From positions 310,001 to 374,000 of the forward strand of contig NZ_BCYV01000007.1 in NCBI RefSeq assembly GCF_001598375.1: a stretch of 64,000 bases of DNA, read 5' to 3'. Source of the DNA: Novosphingobium capsulatum NBRC 12533. Its GTDB lineage: Bacteria; Pseudomonadota; Alphaproteobacteria; Sphingomonadales; Sphingomonadaceae. Every line of letters begins with the position of its first letter. The first letter of the stretch is position 1. The notes beneath the pieces were generated by a model. It ran no database searches. It was not told where the DNA came from and saw only the letters and a program-made list of their open reading frames with translations. The translations under genes were made by a program, and so were the position numbers. Shown here piece by piece: positions 9,317 to 16,633 of the stretch.

Positions 9317-10298
9317 ACTGGCGCACCAGCAGGCGCGGCTCGATCCGCACCGAGGGCGCGTCTTCGCCGGCAATGCGCCGCATCAACAGATCGACCATGA
9401 TCCGCGCCCCTTCGCGCAAGTGCTGGTCGATCGTGGTGAGCGCGGGCACGAGATGCCCGGCGATCGGCAGCCCGTCATAGCCGATCACCTTGATCGTGCC
9501 CGGCACGTCACAGCCCATTTCGGCCAGCGCCTTGAGCATGCTGGCGGCCGTCACGTCGGCGCCGGCAACGATGCCGTCGGGCATGCTGTCGAGCGCGCCC
9601 AGGTGCTTGGCCAGATCGCGATAGGCGGCATCGGGCTCGAAGTGCGAGGGCAGTTCCACCGGCGGCGGCAGGCCGGCAGCGGCCAGCGCGGCGCGCACCC
9701 CGGCCAGGCGCTCGCCAAATTCCACCCCCAGCCCCGGCCCGGCAAAAGCCAGCAGGCGGCACCCCCGCGCGATCAGGTGTTCGGCCGCCATCTGCCCGCC
9801 GCGGAAATTGTCCGATCCCACCGCGCAATGGCGCTGCCCTGGCATCTGCCCGCCCCACACCACCATCGGGCGATAGCGGCGGGCCATGCTTTCGATCACA
9901 TGGTATTGATCCGATTGGCCGATCACCAGAATGCCATCGACCCGGCCGGTGCCGATATAGCGATCCAGCCAGCGCTCATCATCGGGCAGCACGCGCGAGA
10001 GTAGCAGGTCATAGCCATGCTCGACCAGGGCATCGGCGAGGAAGCCGATCATCGTGTTGAAGAACGGGTCAGACAGGTGCTGCAACGCATCGTGGCCCAT
10101 TGGCACCACCACGCCCACCGTCATTGTGCGCTGGGTGCGCAGGTTGCGGGCGATTGCGTTGGGCTGATAGCCCAGCTTTTCCGCCAGGGCGACGATCCGG
10201 CTGGTGGTCTCTTCGCTGACCCGGCCCGTCCCGCTCAGCGCGCGGGATGCGGTTGCGGTGGAAACCCCTGCCAGTTCAGCAAATTGCTTGAGATTCAT
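9309..10298 (-). CDS. LacI family transcriptional regulator
   Basis: 329 residues, standard length for the family. The N-terminal helix-turn-helix reads MNLKQFAELAGVSTATASRALSG, followed by the hinge (LGYQPNAIARNLRTQRT). A periplasmic-binding-protein-like sugar-sensing domain runs from about residue 60 to the end (TVGVVVPMG, DGILVIG, DGIVAGADVTAASML, VIGYDGLPIAGHLVPALTTI). It should be cytoplasmic and released from DNA by a sugar or a related small molecule. It lies upstream of the receptor gene on the same strand. Candidate operators are at 9198-9225 and 11542-11560. Confidence 0.93.
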   Translation of the reverse strand: MNLKQFAELAGVSTATASRALSGTGRVSEETTSRIVALAEKLGYQPNAIARNLRTQRTMTVGVVVPMGHDALQHLSDPFFNTMIGFLADALVEHGYDLLLSRVLPDDERWLDRYIGTGRVDGILVIGQSDQYHVIESMARRYRPMVVWGGQMPGQRHCAVGSDNFRGGQMAAEHLIARGCRLLAFAGPGLGVEFGERLAGVRAALAAAGLPPPVELPSHFEPDAAYRDLAKHLGALDSMPDGIVAGADVTAASMLKALAEMGCDVPGTIKVIGYDGLPIAGHLVPALTTIDQHLREGARIMVDLLMRRIAGEDAPSVRIEPRLLVRQST

Positions 10299-10388
10299 GT
10301 GGTCCGTTTCATCGTATCGCCGCTGCCGCCGGCACCATGGCGCGGCGGCTATCCCACGGCAAGGCCATGCCTGTGCCCAGGCGGGCGC

Positions 10389-11492
10389 CTATCCCGCCGG
10401 CTGGCCAAACGCGCGGCGCAAGGCCGCCAGCCGCGCCGCGATCAACCGGCGCGAGGGCGATGCATCGGGCACCACGCGGTCAAACCCGTGATAGGCGCCG
10501 GGGATCACCAGCAGTTCGGTCGGCACGCCGGCATCGGTCAGGCGCCGGGCATAAGTGATGTCTTCATCCACGAACAGATCGATCCCGCCCACCGCGATGA
10601 ACGCCGGCGCCAGGCCGGCCAGGCGCGCGCAGCGGGCCGGCACCCCGGCCGCCGGCACCGCACGCGATCCCGGCGTGGCGCCCAGGAAACTCTCCCAGCC
10701 AAAGCGATTGGCCTGCGCGTCCCAGCCCAGCTTGCCGATGCCCGGAGGCGGCATCACCGTGCTGCCGGTGCGATCATCGAGCATGGGATAGGTCAGCACC
10801 TGCAAGACCAGCGGCACCTCGCCCCGGTCGCGCGCCTGCATCGCCAGCAGGGCGGCATGGCCGCCGCCGGCGCTTTCGCCCATCACCGCCAGCCGCCGCC
10901 GATCGACGCCCAGCGCCTCGGCCTGGTCATGCAGCCAGCGCAGCCCGGCATAGGTTTCCGCCACCGACCGGGTAAACCGTGCCTCGGGCGCCAGGGTGTA
11001 TTCCACCGAGACGATCACGCAATCGAGCGCGTGGGCAAAATCCTGCAGATAGCCGCGTTCGGCCAGCGCGGAACCGGCGACGAAACCGCCGCCATGGGTG
11101 TGCAGGATCGCCGGGCGCGGGCCACCGCTGGCCCGGCTGCCGGCCCCGCTACTGGCATTGATCACCTGCACCGTTACGTCGGGAATGCCTGGACCCACCG
11201 CGATCTTGCGCGCTTCCACCGGCACATCGGGGCGTAGCGGCCCGGCCATCGCCGCCCCGCCCCCCCGCAGGATCGGCAGCCGCGCGGTGGTCAACGGGGA
11301 AAGCTTGGCCCCCATGGCCAGGACAGTGGCTGCGCCCGCGCGCAGTTCGGGATCGACGCCGGCCAGTGGATCGGCGGCAGCTGCGCTGGCAAAGTCCAGC
11401 CCGCCGATGCCCAGGCTGCTCAGGCCCATTCCACCCAGGCCAACCCCCAGCGCCACGCCACCCCGGCGCAAGACCGACCGTCTGTTGATCAT
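10389..11492 (-). CDS. Tat-exported alpha/beta hydrolase (HSL-type esterase)
   Basis: 367 residues from an ATG with ribosome site GGGAGAAGG; the N-terminus INRRSVLRRGGVALGVGLGG is a Tat signal. Hormone-sensitive-lipase-family motifs follow: HTHGGGF (oxyanion hole), MGESAGGG (nucleophile serine), GGIDLFVDED (acid region) and GAYHGFD (histidine). Such enzymes cleave short-chain or aryl carboxylic esters. The gene lies upstream of lacI on the same strand, with a LacI-operator-like sequence before it. It is likely part of the same ester-uptake function as the receptor at 6740-9103 and the esterase at 5707-6705. Confidence 0.88.
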   Translation of the reverse strand: MINRRSVLRRGGVALGVGLGGMGLSSLGIGGLDFASAAAADPLAGVDPELRAGAATVLAMGAKLSPLTTARLPILRGGGAAMAGPLRPDVPVEARKIAVGPGIPDVTVQVINASSGAGSRASGGPRPAILHTHGGGFVAGSALAERGYLQDFAHALDCVIVSVEYTLAPEARFTRSVAETYAGLRWLHDQAEALGVDRRRLAVMGESAGGGHAALLAMQARDRGEVPLVLQVLTYPMLDDRTGSTVMPPPGIGKLGWDAQANRFGWESFLGATPGSRAVPAAGVPARCARLAGLAPAFIAVGGIDLFVDEDITYARRLTDAGVPTELLVIPGAYHGFDRVVPDASPSRRLIAARLAALRRAFGQPAG

Positions 11493-11541
11493 CACCTTCT
11501 CCCTCGCCGTCGCAGCCATGCCATCTTGCATAAGGCGGCTA

Positions 11542-11560
11542 TTTGCACAATCGTTTACTC
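11542..11560. promoter_or_regulatory. Second LacI-operator-like sequence
   Basis: TTTGCACAATCGTTTACTC matches TTTGCGCAATCGATTGCGC at 9197-9215 in 15 of 19 positions. It lies 50 bases upstream of the esterase start at 11492 and 40 bases before the divergent DUF3237 gene at 11600. Unlike the first site it is not a perfect palindrome. If genuine, it would place the esterase and possibly the DUF3237 gene under the same LacI protein. Confidence 0.45.
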
Positions 11561-11599
11561 AAACGCGCAACAGCGCCATCCTGAAAGGCTCACCACCCG

Positions 11600-12124
11600 A
11601 TGTTCGCAGCCTTGTTACCACGCCTTGCCGCCCCGGCGCTGGCCCTTCTCGCCGCGCTACCCGCCGTGGCCCATGCCGATGCGCCCATGGCACCGCCCCC
11701 CGTGCTGGAGCCCGCATTCCGCGCCCATGTCCTGTTGGGGGAAAGCCTTGACGTGGGCCAGACGCCGCGCGGCGGGCGCAGCCTGGTGCGCATAACCGGG
11801 GGCACGGTCGATGGGCCCATGCTGCACGGCGTGGTGCTGCCTGGCGGGTGGGACTGGCAGTTGCACGGCGCGGGCGGCTGCATCGAACTGCATGCCGACT
11901 ATATGCTCAAGGCCGCTGATGGGGCCGTGATCAACGTCGTCAACCACGCCAAGGCCTGCCCCGGCCCCCACGGCGAAAAGCCACAGATGGTGGGCATGCC
12001 GATGTTCGAGGCGCCGCTCGGCCCGCAAGGCTGGCTCAATAGCGGCGCCTATGTCGCCACGGTCACCGGCGGCAATGACCCGGCCCACCCGGCTGTCGAC
12101 ATCGCCGTCTACAAGGTGCGCTGA
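11600..12124 (+). CDS. DUF3237 family protein, exported
   Basis: 174 residues. A signal peptide (MFAALLPRLAAPALALLAALPAVAHA) precedes a complete DUF3237 domain, recognised by GGTVDGPMLHGVVLPGGWDW, ELHADYMLKAADGAVINV and a GAYVATV strand near the end. The family forms a small beta-barrel; its biochemical role is not established, and members often lie beside aromatic or lignin-related catabolic genes. Its stop codon abuts that of the convergent tannase gene. The divergent esterase and convergent tannase suggest a part in phenolic-ester use. Confidence 0.85.
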   Translation: MFAALLPRLAAPALALLAALPAVAHADAPMAPPPVLEPAFRAHVLLGESLDVGQTPRGGRSLVRITGGTVDGPMLHGVVLPGGWDWQLHGAGGCIELHADYMLKAADGAVINVVNHAKACPGPHGEKPQMVGMPMFEAPLGPQGWLNSGAYVATVTGGNDPAHPAVDIAVYKVR

Positions 12125-13852
12125 TCAGCGGCGGGCGGTCTTGGGTGGCATGGCGCAGGCCGTCACGCCGCCCTTGGTCTTGGCCACCAGCGGATAGCGG
12201 CACAGCGGCCGCTCCCGCCCGGGCCAGGGCGTGGCCGGGCCGGCCTTGGCCGCCAGCGCTTCGGGCGCCTTACCCTGCTCCACCCAATCGACCAGCGCGC
12301 GCAACGCGTCATAGCGATCGGTGGCCGGGCCACCGGCGCAATGCGCCATGCCCGGCACCGGAAACACGCGGGCATAGCTGGCCGCACGCCCGCCACTGTG
12401 GCGATCGAGCGCGCGCCACCAGCCCAGCGTATCGTTGAGCGAAAAGACCGGATCTGAGCCGCCATGCGGCACGATCAAGCGGCCGCCGCGCGCCTGGAAG
12501 CGATCGAGATCGGGCACATGGGCGCCCACGTCCTGCCAGGCAGAGCGCGGCCAGCCCGGCGCAGTGGCGGTCACCGCCGCGGCATCGCGCGCCGGATCAA
12601 ACGCCAGTTGCGCCGCCAGGATGGCATCGGGGGCCAGCGGCACATTGCCCGGCGGCGTGGCAAACAGCACCACGCGCGATGGCCCGCCCAGCACAACGTT
12701 GAGCGCCGGCACGCGCCCATCGGGGCTGCCGGTCATCCAGATGCGCCAGCCTGGATCGAACCAGCCGGCGTCCCAGCCAAAGCCGGGATAGATCTGCCGC
12801 CCGGCGCCATCGCGCACCCCGTCGTGAATCTGCTCCAGCGCGGTGACCTGGGCCGGGCTCAGGCCGGCGGCGCGCAATTGCGGCACGACCAGCGCGCTGG
12901 TGCAGCGCGCGCCATCGGCGACGATACCATCCTTGGCACCGTCCAGCCCGTCGCACGCCGCCAGGATCGCCTGGCGTACGCGCGTTCCGTCTTCCACCGA
13001 AAAGGCGCGGGCAAGGTTTGCCACGCTGGGCGCGTCGCCGCGCGCGGCCAGCACGCCGCCCATCGCCTTGGTATTCCACGCCTCTGCCAGGGCGGCGCGC
13101 GGCAGGGCAAAGCCCGGCGCCGCAGCGACGATGCCGTTGTAGAGATCGGGCTCCTGCTGGGCCAGGACCATGCCTTCCTGCCCGCCCTTGGAACAGCCAT
13201 AGAAATAGCTGAAGCGCGGATTGCGCCCGTAATAGGCCGCAACCAGCGCCTTGGCCGCCAGGGTTACCGGGCGCAGCGAAGCGCCGCCGTAATCGGCGCG
13301 GGCCTGGGGATCATGGGCAAAGGCCACCATGCCGCCGCGCGCGGGATCGGTGTTGGTGGCATTGTCATGCCCTGAATCCTGCGCCAGCACGGCAAAACCC
13401 TGGGCAAGCGCCGGCGCCTGGTCCATGCTGACCTTGCCGATCGCATCGCCCACGGTGCCGTTGGTGCCGCCCCCGCCCTGCATCAGGAAGCGCCCGTTCC
13501 AATCGCTCGGCAGGCGCAGGCGGAAGCGGATGGCATAGGCCTGGCCATCGACACCACGGCGTTCGTGCATCACGCCTTCGACCTCGCAATGGGCTGGCAG
13601 CACGGCCTGGGTGGGCGGCGCGTCGGGTTGGCCCACCAGCGGCACGGCATAGCCGGCCGGGCGCCAGGTTGCCGCAACGATCCGCGTGCCAGCCTCGGGC
13701 CAGGCAACATGGCCCGCCTGCGTCAGCGCGGCGCAGCTATCACTGCCCAGTGGCGCCGGCGCAGCCGCGGCGGCATGGGCCAGCGGGGTGAACGCGAAAA
13801 CCGACATGCCGGCCAGCAAGCCGCCAAGACAACGCAGGGACACGCGCATCAT
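12125..13852 (-). CDS. Tannase/feruloyl esterase family protein
   Basis: 575 residues. An N-terminal signal peptide (MMRVSLRCLGGLLAGMSVFA, ending near AHAAAAAP) is followed by a tannase/feruloyl esterase domain. Seen are FRLRLPSDWNGRFLMQGGGG, the nucleophile elbow GCSKGG, and a C-terminal MAHCAGG motif carrying the histidine. Two cysteines flanking the serine and histidine (YGCSKGG, AHCAGG) fit the CS-D-HC motif that gives this family its unusual disulfide-linked active site. It should release gallic or hydroxycinnamic acids from esters in the periplasm. Two adjacent ATGs are possible starts; the outer one follows GAAGAGG. An inverted repeat upstream may be its operator. Confidence 0.9.
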   Translation of the reverse strand: MMRVSLRCLGGLLAGMSVFAFTPLAHAAAAAPAPLGSDSCAALTQAGHVAWPEAGTRIVAATWRPAGYAVPLVGQPDAPPTQAVLPAHCEVEGVMHERRGVDGQAYAIRFRLRLPSDWNGRFLMQGGGGTNGTVGDAIGKVSMDQAPALAQGFAVLAQDSGHDNATNTDPARGGMVAFAHDPQARADYGGASLRPVTLAAKALVAAYYGRNPRFSYFYGCSKGGQEGMVLAQQEPDLYNGIVAAAPGFALPRAALAEAWNTKAMGGVLAARGDAPSVANLARAFSVEDGTRVRQAILAACDGLDGAKDGIVADGARCTSALVVPQLRAAGLSPAQVTALEQIHDGVRDGAGRQIYPGFGWDAGWFDPGWRIWMTGSPDGRVPALNVVLGGPSRVVLFATPPGNVPLAPDAILAAQLAFDPARDAAAVTATAPGWPRSAWQDVGAHVPDLDRFQARGGRLIVPHGGSDPVFSLNDTLGWWRALDRHSGGRAASYARVFPVPGMAHCAGGPATDRYDALRALVDWVEQGKAPEALAAKAGPATPWPGRERPLCRYPLVAKTKGGVTACAMPPKTARR

Positions 13853-13878
13853 TACCTCTTCCCGCCCGATCGGGGCCT

Positions 13879-13896
13879 TGTCATATCGTAATGACA
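13879..13896. promoter_or_regulatory. Inverted repeat upstream of the tannase gene
   Basis: TGTCAT and ATGACA form perfect 6-bp arms around a 6-base spacer. The repeat lies 27 bases before the tannase start, where a repressor could block transcription. The sequence resembles operators of GntR/FCD-type regulators, but no such regulator is in the window. Confidence 0.4.
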
Positions 13897-13946
13897 CATA
13901 GCAGTTGATCGGGCCTTTGCAACGCAGTGGCCGCGCCTGTGGCGTC

Positions 13947-15806
13947 TTATTCGTCCTCGTCCTCTGCCTCGTCCGCGTCACCCGCAGGCGGCTTGGCCGG
14001 CGCGGCATGCGGCGCTGGCGGGGCGATCAGGCCATAGGCCCTGTAGCGCCGGTCGATGCGCGGCGCGATGGCGCGGGCGGCGGCCAGATCGGCCGCGCCG
14101 CCGGTGGCATCGCCGCTGGCATCGCGTGCCAGCCCGCGCACGAACAGCGCCGCGGCCAGGCGCGGGTTGCTTGCCAGCGCAGTTGTTTCGTCGGCAATGG
14201 CGGCGGCATAGGCCTTGCGCCGGTATTGCACCAGGGCGCGGGTATCGAGCATGGCCGGCTGCGGCCCGGCCTTCTTGATCGCCAGATCACTGTCCTTGAG
14301 CGCGCGATCGAGATCGGCATTGGCCAAGGCGCGGTTCCAGCTGCGCGCGTTGAGCAGGCTGGGATAGACCGAATCGTCGCGGTGCAGCGCCACCACTGCA
14401 TCGATCAGTGCCAGCCCGCGATCGGCCGCGCCCAGCCGCTCATAGAGATTGACCACCTGCATCACGTCGAGCGATCCGGGCGGCAGATGCGCCGCCGCCG
14501 CATCGGTATCGGCGCGCGCGCCGGCGCGGTCCCCGGTGGCCAGCCGCAATTGTGCGCGCCGGGTCAGGAGGCGGTGATCCTCGGGCCGCATGGCCAGCCC
14601 GGCATCAAGATCCTGTCGCGCCAGATCGAGCTTGCCGCTGCGCAGATAGGCATTGGCGCGATGCTCCAGCAGATCGGCCCGCGTCGGCGCCAGGCGCAGC
14701 GCCTCGGAAAAATCGGCAACCGCGCCGGCAGTATCGCCGCGATCCATCCGGCCAGAAGCGCGCCCGGCAAATTCGTCCGCCGTCTTGGGATCGGCCGTGG
14801 TTTCGGCCTTGCCCATGTTTTCCGCGCGGGTTTCCAGCCGCCCGATTTCGCCATCGGTCGTCGCGGAAAAGATCGGCCCGCCGTTGTAAGTCAGAAACAT
14901 CAGCCTTTGCGCGCGCGACACTATAATGTGGTGCGACAGCAGAAAGTCGACGCCCAGGATCATGTCGCTCGACCGGTCATCGTCGGCATCGTCGATCACC
15001 CGGATCGGGCTGTTGCGGATTTCCTCGCCCCCGATCGAGATGGTTTTGGTGCGCACGATCCAGCTTTCCCGCCGCTTCATGCCGATGCCGCCCATGCGCA
15101 TCGAATTGACCACATCGGGCGCAGACATATCTATGCCAGCGCGCTCGGCCGCCCGGCGGCCCAGCAGAGTGGTGGGCGCCCCGGTATCGAGCAGGGCGTG
15201 CATCGACTGGCCGTTGATCATCACTTCGACGATGATGTGATAATCATGCTCGTCGGTCGGGCGGAACACGCGCGCCTCGCCCACCGACATGCCCTTGCCC
15301 CAATAGGCCAGGCTGATCCCGTCGCAGCCGCGCTCCTGGAACAGGTTGACCACGCCCTTGGCAAGATCGAACTCGGTGGTCTGCACGCCCAGCAGGTTGG
15401 CGCCGAGGAAGCCATTGCCGGCATCGCTGCCGCCCACCAGGAACTGCACGTTGTGCAGCGTGACGCCCACGATGCCAAAATCACGCACTTGCGCCAGTTC
15501 GGGCGTCACCGTGCCGCCGATTCCGGTCATGTAGAACCCCATCGGTAGCGGCTCGGTCCGCAGGCCCAGTTCCACCGCGCGGGCCTTGGGCATGAAGTTG
15601 AAGAACGCCCCGCTATCGAGCCAGACGCGCGTGTCCTTGCCGTTGACGGTTACCGGCACGCTGGCGCGGGCGTTTTCCATCACCACCGGCAGCTTGGCGA
15701 TCAGGCCCACCTTGCACTTGTTCGCGCCCTCGGCATGGGCACCGGGCGCGGCCAGGCCAGACACGGCAACCCACAGCCCTAAGCTGGTCAACAACACCCG
15801 ATTCAT
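13947..15806 (-). CDS. Periplasmic protein with two retropepsin-like domains and TPR repeats
   Basis: 619 residues. A signal peptide (MNRVLLTSLGLWVAVSGLAA, ending near AHAEG) is followed by two aspartic-protease-like domains. The first has the active-site motif WLDSGAFFNF (D64) and the second LLDTGAPTTL (D207). About 280 residues of TPR-like helical repeats follow (for example AVADFSEALRLAPTRADLLEHRANAYLRSGKLDLARQDLDAGL), and the tail is acidic. Retropepsin-like proteases normally act as dimers of single-motif subunits; two motifs in one chain could make an internal dimer. The ATG was preferred over an upstream TTG because an AAGGGG ribosome site lies before it. Substrate unknown. Confidence 0.85.
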   Translation of the reverse strand: MNRVLLTSLGLWVAVSGLAAPGAHAEGANKCKVGLIAKLPVVMENARASVPVTVNGKDTRVWLDSGAFFNFMPKARAVELGLRTEPLPMGFYMTGIGGTVTPELAQVRDFGIVGVTLHNVQFLVGGSDAGNGFLGANLLGVQTTEFDLAKGVVNLFQERGCDGISLAYWGKGMSVGEARVFRPTDEHDYHIIVEVMINGQSMHALLDTGAPTTLLGRRAAERAGIDMSAPDVVNSMRMGGIGMKRRESWIVRTKTISIGGEEIRNSPIRVIDDADDDRSSDMILGVDFLLSHHIIVSRAQRLMFLTYNGGPIFSATTDGEIGRLETRAENMGKAETTADPKTADEFAGRASGRMDRGDTAGAVADFSEALRLAPTRADLLEHRANAYLRSGKLDLARQDLDAGLAMRPEDHRLLTRRAQLRLATGDRAGARADTDAAAAHLPPGSLDVMQVVNLYERLGAADRGLALIDAVVALHRDDSVYPSLLNARSWNRALANADLDRALKDSDLAIKKAGPQPAMLDTRALVQYRRKAYAAAIADETTALASNPRLAAALFVRGLARDASGDATGGAADLAAARAIAPRIDRRYRAYGLIAPPAPHAAPAKPPAGDADEAEDEDE

Positions 15807-15949
15807 GGTGGCATGCCCCTTGTCCAAGCGACACGCCGTTTGATCACGAATCCCGGCAAGCGGCCAGAGGCAAATAGCGCCGAATCAACTGTTTTTCCGG
15901 TTGGATCGAAGCGCGCCCGGCCCGCCCTGGGGCAGGCCGGGCCACCGCA

Positions 15950-16486
15950 TTACGCCCCCGGGGCAGCCGCCTTGGTCGCGGCATCCAGTTCGGCTGCGGT
16001 CATCGAGATGAACAGGCCATCCGCACCCAGGCCAAACGCCGTCTTGGGCAAAGCGACCGCACCGGCGCTGCGCGCCACGATCACCTGGTCGCCCTTTACT
16101 TCCTTGATCGTGCCGATCGCGCCGCCGGCCTTGCCTTTCACCGGTGCACCGGCAACCATTGCCGCTTCCACGGCCGCGCTCGCCTTCTGGTTGGCGGCGG
16201 CCACCTGCTCGTCGATCTGGGCCTTGGTCATGGCGATGATCGGACCGTTAGGCCCAGTGCCGATGGCGCTTTTGGGCAACGTCGCCTTGTTGGTCCCGGT
16301 ATCGACCACCACGGCATCGCCGGTCATGCTCACGATCTTGCCCACTTCGCCGCCCTGCGGATCGAAGATGGTGCCACCCACGGCCACGGTTGCCGCAGCG
16401 TTTGCAGCTGGTGCGGTCTGGGCCTGGGCCAGCGCCGGAACACTGGCCACGGCTGCTGCCGCCACCAGGAAATGGAAAACCTTCAC
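15950..16486 (-). CDS. Small exported protein with two internal repeats
   Basis: 178 residues from a GTG that follows GGGAG at good spacing; an ATG 15 bases upstream (16501) would add five residues. The signal peptide is KVFHFLVAAAAVASVPALAQ. The mature part contains two copies of one motif: GGEVGKIVSMTGDAVVVDTG with LPKSAIG, and GGAIGTIKEVKGDQVIVARS with LPKTAFG. The repeats resemble PRC-barrel or SH3-like strands. It is recognised only as a common sphingomonad-type periplasmic protein and no function can be assigned. A GC-rich inverted repeat (15915-15922 with 15935-15942) lies just past the stop but has no U tract. Confidence 0.75.
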   Translation of the reverse strand: MKVFHFLVAAAAVASVPALAQAQTAPAANAAATVAVGGTIFDPQGGEVGKIVSMTGDAVVVDTGTNKATLPKSAIGTGPNGPIIAMTKAQIDEQVAAANQKASAAVEAAMVAGAPVKGKAGGAIGTIKEVKGDQVIVARSAGAVALPKTAFGLGADGLFISMTAAELDAATKAAAPGA

Positions 16487-16599
16487 GTGTCGAACTCCCA
16501 TCTTGCCATAGAGTTAGCGCTTGGCCAGGCAAACCCGGCCTGGTCTCGCAACCGGCCATCACCCGATGTGGTTCCCAAGATCGTGCCGATAATCTTTTT

Positions 16600-16631
16600 C
16601 CTGAAAAGAAAACCGACGCAAATTCGCGTCG
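16600..16631 (-). terminator. Rho-independent terminator of the STN receptor gene
   Basis: On the minus strand, CGACGC-GAATTT-GCGTCG (bases 16631 down to 16614) is followed by GTTTTCTTTTC. It starts three bases past the stop codon of the receptor gene at 16634. Confidence 0.7.
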
Positions 16632-16633
16632 TT

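Noticed and set aside
6653..9400. A 915-codon plus-strand frame opposite the receptor gene
   Set aside because: Shadow of the receptor coding strand; no domain, no ribosome site, and the receptor is unmistakable. The same applies to the long frames opposite the receptors at 21426-24194 and 34991-37816.
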